From Cytophagales bacterium (GTDB lineage Bacteria; Bacteroidota; Bacteroidia; Cytophagales; Microscillaceae): DNA of 34,100 bases. Positions within the stretch are counted from its first letter, which is position 1. Each line of letters starts with the position of its first letter. Positions 7,896 to 14,950 of the stretch are shown here, piece after piece. Made by a program: the position numbers and the translations under genes. The stretch is from assembly GCA_004293905.1 (NCBI GenBank), contig RDZE01000042.1:1-34100 (forward strand). Reading direction: 5' to 3'. Below the pieces are notes generated by a model. The model was not told the origin of the DNA and did no database searches. It saw only the letters and a program-made list of their open reading frames with translations.

Positions 7896-8210
7896 TTAAG
7901 GTAAGTTTGTAAACGGTTGTTTGATATACACTACCCTTTCTATGGCTTTTTTGGGTATTGAACCATAAATGTGTGGGTATATTTCATCATTTGTTGAAGG
8001 TTCGTAGCGCAAAGTATCCCCTAAAATAGCTTCATTGAGGTACAAAATACATATTTCGGGTATTGCCATAAAATAACGCTCTAAAACGGGCTTGATTTGC
8101 ACTTCTGTACTACAGTGTATAAATCCCTCCTCTTTCAATGAAGAAGCCTCATATTGCTCTTCATTGGCATATACTTTCCATATTTCGGGTGTCGTGATGT
8201 GGTATATCAT
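7896..8210 (-). CDS. DUF952 family protein
   Basis: The 104-aa protein matches DUF952: an N-terminal IYHITTPEIWKVY, the family hallmark EGFIHCST (about 29-36), a middle LYLNEAILGDTLRYEPS and a terminal YPHIYGSIPKKAI. The function of the family is not established; its fold has been compared with ADP-ribosyltransferase-like proteins, and no activity can be claimed here. There is no signal peptide. Its ATG overlaps the stop codon of the upstream CZB gene by four bases (ATGA at 8207-8210), so the two are translationally coupled. Confidence 0.88.
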   Translation of the reverse strand: MIYHITTPEIWKVYANEEQYEASSLKEEGFIHCSTEVQIKPVLERYFMAIPEICILYLNEAILGDTLRYEPSTNDEIYPHIYGSIPKKAIERVVYIKQPFTNLP

Positions 8211-8557
8211 ACAGTAACTTTTTTTTCTGCTTCGTCTAAATAAAAAATTACTTCGTCTGAAATGGCAAAAACCTCCCTAAGCACAAACTCGGCATCTTTA
8301 CTATTGCCATTGTTCTTCAAAGCGATGACTTCGCGTATTTTGGCATGCAAATCTTTGTGCACTTTTTCTAATTGATGAATAGCCTCTACATTTGCGTAGT
8401 TTTTGAGTGCTTTTTCATAAATCCACTTGCCCAATTCACAGTCTGTATGCGAAGTAGCTTGTTCGTGTGTGAGGGTTTCTTTTCCATCAAGGAAATTGCG
8501 AATGCGAAAACGCCAATTAAGGTGTTTGAATCGCGCTGTTGTGAAATCAAAATTCAT
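8207..8557 (-). CDS. Stand-alone CZB (chemoreceptor zinc-binding) domain protein
   Basis: The whole 116-aa protein corresponds to a CZB domain, a four-helix zinc-binding sensor usually attached to chemoreceptors or diguanylate cyclases. The expected ligands are visible: His12 in KHLNWRFR, Cys40 in DCELGKWIYE, and His67 and His71 in HKDLH. In characterised members the 3His-1Cys site senses zinc or hypochlorous acid. Here there is no output domain, so it must act through a partner or simply bind metal. It overlaps the DUF952 gene by four bases and is divergent from the FIST sensor gene at 8754, about 200 bases away. Confidence 0.87.
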   Translation of the reverse strand: MNFDFTTARFKHLNWRFRIRNFLDGKETLTHEQATSHTDCELGKWIYEKALKNYANVEAIHQLEKVHKDLHAKIREVIALKNNGNSKDAEFVLREVFAISDEVIFYLDEAEKKVTV

Positions 8558-8753
8558 GTCTGTAAGTTTTTTTTATAGAAAAGGTATTTTCGCAAATATA
8601 TCATGGATTGTAAGATTTTTCCAAAAAAATCTACTTATTAATATCTCAAAAACAAAACTTTATATTCGTGTTGAATTGTTTTTGAATTGGCATAAAATTG
8701 GCACATTATTGAATCAATATTCTGTTTCTTCACCTTCTATCCTTTTTTTACCT

Positions 8754-9890
8754 ATGATTACCGCAAAAAATATCCATACTACTACACCCGAAAACATTAC
8801 AGCCCTGATCGATGAATGTATATCGGAAGGATTTTCACCTACTTTAGCATTGGTATTTACCTCTGTTATCTATGATTTAGATGTAATTTCAAAGCCTTTG
8901 GAAGCAAAAAATATACAAACTGTAGGCGTTACTACATCGGGTGAAATACAAGATTCGGAAGTACACGAAGACAGCATCAGTATCATGCTTTTAGACATAG
9001 ACCCCACTCATTTCAAAGTAACCCTATTGGAACGCAACGAGGAAAGCGCGTTTATAAATAGCCAAAATTTAGCAAAACAAGCATTGGCAACTTTCGAAAA
9101 ACCTGTGCTACTCCTTTTCTCTTCGGGGGTACGCATAGATGGACAAGAAGTAGTAGAGGGCATCAAAAGCATTACCGAAAATAAGGTTGATTTTTATGGT
9201 GGCTTGGCGGGCGATAATTTGCAAATGCAAAACACCTATGTATTTACCAACGAAAAAAAATCTGACAATGCTATTTTAGGCATTATTTTCAATGAAGGCA
9301 AAATAAGTGTAAAAGGTGTTTCTACCAGCGGTTGGGAAGCCGTAGGTACAGAAAAACGCATCACCAAATCGGAAGGCAATGTGGTTTATAGCATTGATAA
9401 TGAGCCTGCTCTGCAAGTATTTTCAAAATATTTTGGCTTGGGCGATATCCAAGAAAATGATGTGGCGGCTGTCATCGGGGTTCGTTTTCCTTTGCAGCTC
9501 ATGCGTGCCGATGGAACATCGGTTCTGCGCGCGCCATTGGTAGGGAACAAAGAAGATGGCTCATTGGTATTTGCAGGCACTGTGCCCGAAGGTTCTATGG
9601 TGAAATTTTCGACAGAGCCCGATTTCGAAGTCATAGAAAAAACTATAGAGCAAGTGGCAGACTTCAAAGAAACGCAAATGCAAGATGCCGATGCCCTGCT
9701 TGTGGTGTCGTGTGCGGCACGCAAACTCTCTTTCGGACCTATGGTAGAAGACGAAATTCAGGGGGTGCAAAATACTTGGAACGCGCCACTGATTGGATTT
9801 TTTGCCTATGGCGAAATAGGTTCTCTCAAAAATGGTACTTGTGATTTTCATAACGAAACTATTTCTTTAATAGTAATCAAAGAAAAATAA
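8754..9890 (+). CDS. FIST domain sensory protein
   Basis: The 378-aa soluble protein has the FIST_N plus FIST_C layout. The N-terminal half includes VGVTTSGEI (about 62-70), VLLLFSSGVRIDGQEVVEGI and VDFYGGLAGDN. The C-terminal half includes FPLQLMRADG, LRAPLVGNKEDGSLVFAGTVPEG and the closing IGFFAYGEIGSLKNGTCDFHNET. FIST proteins are proposed ligand-binding sensors of signal-transduction systems, possibly for small molecules such as amino acids. The open frame extends upstream to 8427, but that part is antisense to the CZB gene and lacks family similarity, so I choose the ATG at 8754. The SpoIIE-type phosphatase begins nine bases after this stop codon, so the two proteins are likely partners. 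Confidence 0.9.
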   Translation: MITAKNIHTTTPENITALIDECISEGFSPTLALVFTSVIYDLDVISKPLEAKNIQTVGVTTSGEIQDSEVHEDSISIMLLDIDPTHFKVTLLERNEESAFINSQNLAKQALATFEKPVLLLFSSGVRIDGQEVVEGIKSITENKVDFYGGLAGDNLQMQNTYVFTNEKKSDNAILGIIFNEGKISVKGVSTSGWEAVGTEKRITKSEGNVVYSIDNEPALQVFSKYFGLGDIQENDVAAVIGVRFPLQLMRADGTSVLRAPLVGNKEDGSLVFAGTVPEGSMVKFSTEPDFEVIEKTIEQVADFKETQMQDADALLVVSCAARKLSFGPMVEDEIQGVQNTWNAPLIGFFAYGEIGSLKNGTCDFHNETISLIVIKEK

Positions 9891-9899
9891 ACGCTTTCT

Positions 9900-11036
9900 G
9901 TGCAAAAAGAACTGCAAGACATCATCGCGCAAATTCAAAATAGTGGCATTCCTTCGGAACTGCAAGACCGATGGGCAAAGCAATTGAAGCATCTCGAAAA
10001 ACAAGCCGAACGTACTGAGTTCAAACTCAATAGGCTTGGTCAGGAGAAACAATCATTGAGTGCTTTTCTCAAAGAAAGTCTTGAGGTGATAGAGGAAAAA
10101 AAAGCCAATATAGAACAAGCAAACCAAGAACTATTGCAGGCGAATACGCGCCTACAAATAGCAGAGGAAGAATTGCGCCAAAATGCCGAAGAGCTCAAAA
10201 TCATCAATGAATCGTTAGAACTGAAAATAGCCGAAAGAATCAAAGAGATAGAAAGGCAGAAAGCCATTATAGAGGAAAAAAACGAAAACATTACGAGCAG
10301 TATCAACTACGCGCTCAATATTCAGAAGGTGATTTTTCCTGACATCAGAGAGATAAAAAGTGTTTTCAAAGATGCTTTTGTCTTTTTCAAACCCCGTGAT
10401 ATTGTCTCAGGCGATTTTTATTGGTTTTATCAAAAAGAACACATCATCATTTTAGCCGCGATTGATTGTACGGGGCACGGCGTACCGGGGGCTTTTATGA
10501 GTATGATTGCCAATGAATTTTTGTACCAAATAGTGCACGAAAAACGCATTTATACCCCCGACCGTATTCTGAATACTTTGCACAGAAAAATAAGAAAAGC
10601 CCTCAAACAAGAACAAACCAATCACCAAGATGGTATGGATATGGCTTTGGTAAAAATCAATACCAAAACCCGTAAAATGTATTTTGCAGGGGCTAAAAAC
10701 CCTTTGATATATATGCAGGAGGAGGAGATGCACCTTATCAAAGGCGACCGCTTTCCCGTAGGCGGTGGCGTAAAAGAGGAAGAACGCCGTTTTGCACTGC
10801 ACGAAATAGACATAGAAAAACCAACTACTTTTTATCTCTTTTCTGATGGTTATCAAGACCAATTCGGAGGACCTAAGGGCAAAAAATTTATGACCCCTAC
10901 TTTTAGGGCTTTATTGCACAAAATTCATCAACAACCTTGCGCGCTCCAAGAAAGAAAGCTGAAGAATATTTTTGAGGTATGGACAAAAGACTACGAACAA
11001 ATAGACGATATTTTGGTATTAGGGCTGAAGATATGA
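9900..11036 (+). CDS. SpoIIE-type PP2C serine/threonine phosphatase with N-terminal coiled coil
   Basis: The 378-aa protein starts with GTG. Residues about 30-140 form a long coiled coil (LEKQAERTEF... IEEKNENI) containing EEELRQNAEEL (89-99). A SpoIIE/PP2C domain follows with its metal-binding residues in place: Asp172 in SGDFYWF, Asp189 in DCTGHGVPGAFMS, then DGMDMAL, FAGAKNPL, LFSDGYQDQFGGPKGKKF and the terminal Asp369-Asp370 in QIDDILVLGLKI. Such phosphatases usually dephosphorylate anti-sigma-factor antagonists in partner-switching pathways. No STAS or RsbW-like gene is nearby. It forms a tight two-gene unit with the FIST sensor (nine-base gap), suggesting ligand-controlled phosphatase activity. 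The last 18 bases overlap the end of the convergent gene at 11019. Confidence 0.93.
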   Translation: MQKELQDIIAQIQNSGIPSELQDRWAKQLKHLEKQAERTEFKLNRLGQEKQSLSAFLKESLEVIEEKKANIEQANQELLQANTRLQIAEEELRQNAEELKIINESLELKIAERIKEIERQKAIIEEKNENITSSINYALNIQKVIFPDIREIKSVFKDAFVFFKPRDIVSGDFYWFYQKEHIIILAAIDCTGHGVPGAFMSMIANEFLYQIVHEKRIYTPDRILNTLHRKIRKALKQEQTNHQDGMDMALVKINTKTRKMYFAGAKNPLIYMQEEEMHLIKGDRFPVGGGVKEEERRFALHEIDIEKPTTFYLFSDGYQDQFGGPKGKKFMTPTFRALLHKIHQQPCALQERKLKNIFEVWTKDYEQIDDILVLGLKI

Positions 11037-11801
11037 TTGCAGTTGTTCTAACATAAATATCTGTTGCTTGAGGTGTCCGTGTTCGGCTTCGCTATTGATG
11101 TAAAAAATACCTTTCTGACTCGCAAAAACTGCCAAAGAACCATCATCGGTTACGGTGGCATCGTTCTGCAAAACAGCACTGATTTGCTTTGACTTACAAA
11201 AGTTAAAAGTCTGTAAATCAGTGGTATAGAAAAAATCGCCTGTGCCCCAAGTAGTATTGTAAAAAACATCGGCGGCATCGCGCTCGAAAACACCTCCTTT
11301 GTAGTAGCAATAAATGGCATAACTTGCACTATTGCCATTGTTATGAATGGCTACGATTTGATTGTGTTTCAATAGAAATTCATCTACGATATAATCTGCC
11401 ATTTTTTGTATCAGTATTTCGGCTTGCGCGCTATATTGGCTATAGCGTTGCAGAGTAGCACGAATGCCTACAGTGGTAAAAATTCGGTTGGGGTCAAAAG
11501 CGTAAGCAACTCCCTCAAAGTGGAACTGTATGAGCCTTTGCCCTGTGTGTTGCAATGCTACTACTGTACCTCCATACTGCTTAATAATAGCAAGCGCGGC
11601 TTCTACAGAGGTATTTTCGTTGTCGTGCATATTGAAATAAACAATGCCGTTGCGTTTTTCACTTTCATATACCTGAATATTGACCGTAGCATTGCCTAAA
11701 GTATAGGGTATGTTTTTTTGGCTCACCTGATAGGGTTGGGCAAAAACGAAAATAGGCGCGTAAAAACCGCACAAAAGGAAAAATAAACCAATAGAACGCA
11801 T
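11019..11801 (-). CDS. Secreted protein with M14-carboxypeptidase-like motifs
   Basis: The 260-aa product has a signal peptide (MRSIGLFFLLCGFYAPIFVFAQ). I do not recognise it with certainty. Its motifs fall in the order seen in M14 zinc carboxypeptidases: HDNE (59-62, the HxxE zinc motif), NR in FDPNRIFT (105-106, substrate-binding pair), His153 in VAIHNNGN, and a late acidic site in NSEAEHG (236-242). This suggests a divergent M14-like peptidase or amidase acting outside the inner membrane, perhaps on peptidoglycan peptides; this is inference. The open frame could start at a TTG at 11828, but the ATG at 11801 gives a cleaner signal peptide and leaves room for a -7 box at 11846-11853. It is convergent with, and overlaps by 18 bases, the phosphatase gene. 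Confidence 0.8.
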   Translation of the reverse strand: MRSIGLFFLLCGFYAPIFVFAQPYQVSQKNIPYTLGNATVNIQVYESEKRNGIVYFNMHDNENTSVEAALAIIKQYGGTVVALQHTGQRLIQFHFEGVAYAFDPNRIFTTVGIRATLQRYSQYSAQAEILIQKMADYIVDEFLLKHNQIVAIHNNGNSASYAIYCYYKGGVFERDAADVFYNTTWGTGDFFYTTDLQTFNFCKSKQISAVLQNDATVTDDGSLAVFASQKGIFYINSEAEHGHLKQQIFMLEQLQSYLQP

Positions 11802-11845
11802 TACTTTTTTTGATGAAATGAAAACCAAAAGGAAAAAAAATATCG

Positions 11846-11853
11846 TAAAGATA
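11846..11853 (-). promoter_or_regulatory. -7 box upstream of the M14-like gene
   Basis: The minus strand reads TATCTTTA, one mismatch from TAnnTTTG, 44 bases before the ATG at 11801. No matching TTG element was found. Confidence 0.4.
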
Positions 11854-11872
11854 CAAAAATGAATATTGAATT

Positions 11873-12262
11873 ATGAAAACATTTGGACTCTTATTTTTGG
11901 TAGGATTTGTTGTTTTGCAATCGTGCAAGCCACAGATGTATGGCAGAGAAACCCTATTGGGCACTTGGGTAACGAACGTTGATGAGCCTTTGGACGGAAA
12001 ATGTACCATAGAATTTACTGCCCACAACGATAATACTACTTCTTATCAATTTTTGTATGAAAATGGGGATAGTTTTAGCGGCAGAGGCTTGGAATGGAAG
12101 TACAAATGCGGTGTTTTTAGGGAAAAATACGGAGATGGTAGCAGAGGTGTAGCCAAAATCAAATGGATTGATGAGAATAAATTTGATTTGGTGATTTTGA
12201 AAAACCAAAAAACAGAACTCTACAAAGGCAGAATCAGAACCTACGAAAGAAAAAGGGAATAA
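11873..12262 (+). CDS. Small lipoprotein of unknown function
   Basis: The 129-aa product has a lipoprotein signal with lipobox VLQSC (Cys18). The mature part begins KPQMYGRETLLGTWV and continues as short strands (CTIEFTAHNDNTTSYQFLYENG, GLEWKYKCGVFREKYG, NKFDLVILKNQKTELYKGRI). LLGTWV followed by beta-strands is typical of the loosely defined lipocalin-like proteins common in this phylum, so a small beta-barrel on the periplasmic side of a membrane is likely. The ligand is unknown. It is divergent from the M14-like gene and runs into the hairpin cluster at 12270-12491. Confidence 0.8.
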   Translation: MKTFGLLFLVGFVVLQSCKPQMYGRETLLGTWVTNVDEPLDGKCTIEFTAHNDNTTSYQFLYENGDSFSGRGLEWKYKCGVFREKYGDGSRGVAKIKWIDENKFDLVILKNQKTELYKGRIRTYERKRE

Positions 12263-12269
12263 GCTCTCC

Positions 12270-12294
12270 CCTCGGAAATGGTCGAAGACCTTGC
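12270..12294. repeat. 25-base direct repeat, left copy
   Basis: This 25-base stretch (beginning CCTCGGAAATGG) recurs at 13504-13528 with one mismatch, on the other side of the SUMF1-like gene and in the same orientation. In this copy its inner part forms a small hairpin (GGTC, loop GAA, GACC). Confidence 0.8.
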
Positions 12295-12304
12295 GTCTTA
12301 TTTC

Positions 12305-12337
12305 AGCGAAACGGTCGCTTGGAGCGACCCCTTCGCT
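12305..12337. repeat. Strong intergenic hairpin 1
   Basis: AGCGAA (12305-12310) pairs with TTCGCT (12332-12337). Inside, after a 2x2 internal loop, GGTCGCT (12313-12319) pairs with AGCGACC (12323-12329) around a TGG loop. No T run follows, so it is not a standard terminator. The ten bases at 12324-12333 (GCGACCCCTT) recur at 13491-13500. Confidence 0.75.
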
Positions 12338-12352
12338 TTAGCTAAATCTCTA

Positions 12353-12389
12353 TTTTTCACCGTCAGACCAAAGGTCTGACGGTGAAAAA
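12353..12389. terminator. Strong bidirectional terminator-like hairpin
   Basis: A perfect 17-base stem (TTTTTCACCGTCAGACC at 12353-12369 with its complement at 12373-12389) has a three-base AAA loop. The stem ends in A on one side and T on the other, so each strand carries a T run after the GC-rich part. It lies between the convergent lipoprotein gene and SUMF1-like gene and could end both transcripts. Confidence 0.8.
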
Positions 12390-12397
12390 AAAAATTT

Positions 12398-12412
12398 CGA
12401 GGCTACGCCTCG
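12398..12412. repeat. Short intergenic hairpin 3
   Basis: CGAGGC (12398-12403) and GCCTCG (12407-12412) form a perfect six-base stem around a TAC loop, nine bases after the terminator-like hairpin. Confidence 0.65.
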
Positions 12413-12452
12413 GGGGTGAATTGCCTATTTATTGCGCATTGTATTGCTTTAT

Positions 12453-12491
12453 AGGGCTTACAAGCTTGCTCCGCAACGCTTGTTTTGCCCT
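12453..12491. repeat. Intergenic hairpin 4 (long, with bulges)
   Basis: AGGGC (12453-12457) pairs with GCCCT (12487-12491). Inside, ACAAGCTTGC (12460-12469) pairs with GCAA-C-GCTTGT (12473-12483) with one bulged C and a TCC loop. No gene runs through it, so the pairing is not explained by codon use. Confidence 0.7.
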
Positions 12492-12560
12492 AACGCCTAC
12501 AATGATGCTACTTTTACTTATTTTAGCTCAAAAAAGAAGCCAAATAAACGCATTTATAAA

Positions 12561-13379
12561 CTATGGGAGAAAGCGAAAACCAAGAGAATTGTTATAATTA
12601 CTGGGCGTGTAACCATAACGAATGGTAGAATGGCAAAACTCCGAATCGCTGTACCAACTACCCCCACGCAAAACACGACCAGAGGCAGTGTTATTATTCA
12701 CAGGGTTCGTTTTTGTGGCTTCAATACTGCTATAGAACTTTGCACCGTACCAATCCTGACACCATTCCCATACGTTCCCGCTCATATCGTACAAGCCCAA
12801 TTCGTTCGGGGCTTTGGTCTTTACGGGGTGTGTTTTGCAATTATTGGCTTTTATCTTATCCGAATTCCATTCCCCTGATAATCTTGCATCGCCCGAATTT
12901 TCCCAATACCAAGCTACTTGATTGAGGTCATTACTGCCTGCATAAGTATAGCCTTTGCTTTTCTGCCCTCCTCTTGCGGCGTATTCCCATTCGGCTTCGG
13001 TAGGGAGGCGGTATTTTTTGCCTGTGAGTTGCTCAAGTTTGGGGAAAAAGCCATTCACGATGTCGTTCCAACTCACATTTGTTACAGGACATTCATCGCA
13101 GTTTTTATTTTCTGAGGGATTAGTCCCCATCACTGCCCGCCAAAGGGCTTGAGTTACTTCAGTTTCGGCAATGTAGTAGTCCGTAAGGGTTACGGTGTGT
13201 AGCAGTTCATCACCACCAAGATCACTACCCATTTGGAAAGAGCCTCCTTTTACCTTTATCATCTTGAAAGAAACGCCGTTGACGGTTACGGTGTAGGAAG
13301 AAGAATCAGTATCGGTTTGGCTTCGGGCTACCTGCCAGTGCAGTATGCCTAATAATAAGAATAATAAGGTCTTTTTCAT
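12561..13379 (-). CDS. Secreted SUMF1/formylglycine-generating-enzyme-fold protein
   Basis: The 272-aa product has a signal peptide (cleavage near VARSQ) and one SUMF1 domain: FKMIKVKGGSFQMGSD, YYIAETEVTQALWRAVMG, PVTNVSWNDI, YRLPTEAEWEYAARGG, LYDMSGNVWEWCQDWYG, and the closing RVLRGGSWYSDSEFCHS...LGFRFLP. True formylglycine-generating enzymes oxidise a sulfatase cysteine using two conserved cysteines. Here the first is Ser244 and only the second, Cys249, remains, and no sulfatase gene is near. It is therefore more likely a structural or binding member, like the SUMF1-fold gliding proteins GldJ and GldK of the same phylum, though it is not one of those lipoproteins. A good -7 box lies upstream (13420-13427). 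The locus is bracketed by a 25-base direct repeat. Confidence 0.92.
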   Translation of the reverse strand: MKKTLLFLLLGILHWQVARSQTDTDSSSYTVTVNGVSFKMIKVKGGSFQMGSDLGGDELLHTVTLTDYYIAETEVTQALWRAVMGTNPSENKNCDECPVTNVSWNDIVNGFFPKLEQLTGKKYRLPTEAEWEYAARGGQKSKGYTYAGSNDLNQVAWYWENSGDARLSGEWNSDKIKANNCKTHPVKTKAPNELGLYDMSGNVWEWCQDWYGAKFYSSIEATKTNPVNNNTASGRVLRGGSWYSDSEFCHSTIRYGYTPSNYNNSLGFRFLP

Positions 13380-13419
13380 ATTTCTTTACTTTTATTCAAA
13401 TACTACTGTGTAATTACAA

Positions 13420-13427
13420 CAAAGTTA
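13420..13427 (-). promoter_or_regulatory. -7 box (TAACTTTG) for the SUMF1-like gene
   Basis: The minus strand reads TAACTTTG, an exact TAnnTTTG match, 40 bases before the ATG at 13379. A TTG lies only nine bases further upstream, too close for the usual spacing. Confidence 0.5.
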
Positions 13428-13503
13428 GTGATTTTACAATACTAAGGGTATTTTTTGCTATAAAAAATTATATATTTGAATTGAGCTTTTGCGACCCCTT
13501 AAA

Positions 13504-13528
13504 CCTCGGAAATGGACGAAGACCTTGC
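13504..13528. repeat. 25-base direct repeat, right copy
   Basis: This matches 12270-12294 at 24 of 25 positions. It is preceded at 13491-13500 by GCGACCCCTT, which in the left region lies after rather than before the repeat (12324-12333). The two blocks are therefore shared but in swapped order. Confidence 0.8.
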
Positions 13529-13574
13529 TGATGGTGAGATGGAAGCCCCCTATTGGCAGCATTTGGTGATAAAT

Positions 13575-13610
13575 AAAAAAATAGGACATTCCGTTGAAGA
13601 ATGTCCTATT
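13575..13610 (-). terminator. Terminator of the TPR protein gene
   Basis: AATAGGACATTC (13580-13591) and GAATGTCCTATT (13599-13610) form a perfect 12-base stem with a seven-base loop. On the minus strand TTTTT follows directly. It lies 29 bases beyond the stop codon of the gene at 13639. Confidence 0.85.
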
Positions 13611-13638
13611 GAAAAGGGAGCATCAATAAGGCAATTGC

Positions 13639-14913
13639 TTAGTTAGGAATCACTACTGATTCTCCTAAACAGGGCAATGCTACGGTTTGTCCGCCCATAC
13701 CATAGGTAAAAATTTCTTCACGTGTTGGGAATCCTTGTTGAGCCGCTGCCATTCCTTGCGAGTTGCCTGCTTTGGCATACATATTATAAGCGGCTATGTA
13801 GTTGGCTTTGCGCACTACAGGATTATCGCCTCCGCAACTGGTACGCATATACAAATTTCCTATCAAAGAATAGGCTTGAAATGCTTTAGAACCATCTAAA
13901 GAAACGGCTTGCAGGGCATTGCTTTTGGTGTTGATGCCAGCTTGTGCAAGAATCAATAGAATTTCTGCTTTTTGGGTGTTGTTTTCGGCATATTGCATGG
14001 CTTTCTCTAAATTTTGATAGTAGAGCGTATTGTCGCCTTTTGCTTTGTAAGCCAATGCCAATACATTGTATCGTTTGAAGTTAGGTTCTTTGCTTACTAA
14101 AGCCTCTGTAATCTCGATAAATTCGGGCATTTCTATGCATTTTCCGCTGGTGAGGGCATTGTACATTTTTTTGAGCAATTCGAGGTCGTTGGGGTTGGCT
14201 TTGTATTTGGGGTACATGGTCGTTTTCACGAAATCACAGTCTATTTTGATACATTCTTGGGCTTTGTTGTCTACAAATGTTTTGGTAGCTTTCCAAGTTT
14301 CGAGGGTTTGGTCGTTTTTGGCTAAGTTATTATTGATGATGTTAGAGGTCTTGTCGTAAATTTCTTGCATCTGTTCATCATTGATTTTGCCTGCATTTTT
14401 TTCTGAACAAGCAAGTACCATCAAGTTGTTTACATTGGTAGCGGCGGTAGCATCTCCGTTCATTTCTACTATTTTCTGATACAGGGCAAACATTTCAGAA
14501 AATTTTTCTGGTCTATCTTGCCAGTAAGTAAGCGCGCGAAGTCCCTTTCTATTCAAGATATTGGCTAAATCGCTGCTGTATTGTTTGGCTCTAAGGTCAT
14601 ACATTTCCATAGATTTGTCCTCGTATTGGCTTTTGAGTTGAGGGTCTGTTTCTACCTTAATGAGTTCATCATAGAGTTCCGCGCCTTTTTTATAAAGGTC
14701 GGGGTTGAGGTCAGGTGTATTGGTAATGAGCCATTCGAGAGGCTCTATCCCATTTTTGTATTGTTTTAAGAAAATGGCATCTTTGAGTACAGTCCATTTT
14801 TCTTGTGAGGCTTTTACATCAGCCCCCCAATTAAAAGTTTGGGCTTTGGCGTTGAATGTGGCAAATGCGAATCCGAAACAAAGAGTTAAAATGAAAAAAC
14901 GTATAGTGTTCAT
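13639..14913 (-). CDS. Secreted TPR-like protein of a conserved Bacteroidota type
   Basis: The 424-aa protein has a signal peptide (cleavage near AKAQ) and is helical throughout, with repeat-like segments such as YNVLALAYKAKGDNTLYYQNLEKAMQYAEN near 280-310 that fit tetratricopeptide repeats. The C-terminal tail QQGFPTREEIFTYGMGGQTVALPCLGESVVIPN resembles the ending of a Bacteroidota family of TPR proteins of unknown role. Several cysteines lie in the mature part, including CIKIDCDF. It is probably a periplasmic or surface scaffold. It follows the glycosylase gene by 37 bases on the same strand and has its own terminator, so it could be the last gene of that transcript. Confidence 0.85.
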   Translation of the reverse strand: MNTIRFFILTLCFGFAFATFNAKAQTFNWGADVKASQEKWTVLKDAIFLKQYKNGIEPLEWLITNTPDLNPDLYKKGAELYDELIKVETDPQLKSQYEDKSMEMYDLRAKQYSSDLANILNRKGLRALTYWQDRPEKFSEMFALYQKIVEMNGDATAATNVNNLMVLACSEKNAGKINDEQMQEIYDKTSNIINNNLAKNDQTLETWKATKTFVDNKAQECIKIDCDFVKTTMYPKYKANPNDLELLKKMYNALTSGKCIEMPEFIEITEALVSKEPNFKRYNVLALAYKAKGDNTLYYQNLEKAMQYAENNTQKAEILLILAQAGINTKSNALQAVSLDGSKAFQAYSLIGNLYMRTSCGGDNPVVRKANYIAAYNMYAKAGNSQGMAAAQQGFPTREEIFTYGMGGQTVALPCLGESVVIPN

Positions 14914-14950
14914 AAGAAAGATGTTTGTTGTAAAAGGGTTATTAATGGAA

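Noticed and set aside
8427..8753. Longer N-terminus of the FIST protein
   Set aside because: The first part is antisense to the CZB gene and the translation is Arg/Cys-rich and unlike FIST proteins; the ATG at 8754 fits the domain.
12305..12491. CRISPR array
   Set aside because: The palindromes differ in sequence and there is no regular repeat-spacer pattern and no cas gene.
12382..12878. Plus-strand open frames through the hairpin cluster into the SUMF1 gene
   Set aside because: They read through strong palindromes and then antisense to the SUMF1 coding sequence; no family features or promoter.
13471..13610. Possible small RNA on the plus strand (TATATTTG at 13471-13478 to the hairpin at 13580-13610)
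   Set aside because: A TTG element is only 13 bases upstream and the hairpin has no T run on the plus strand; it is better explained as the terminator of the minus-strand gene.
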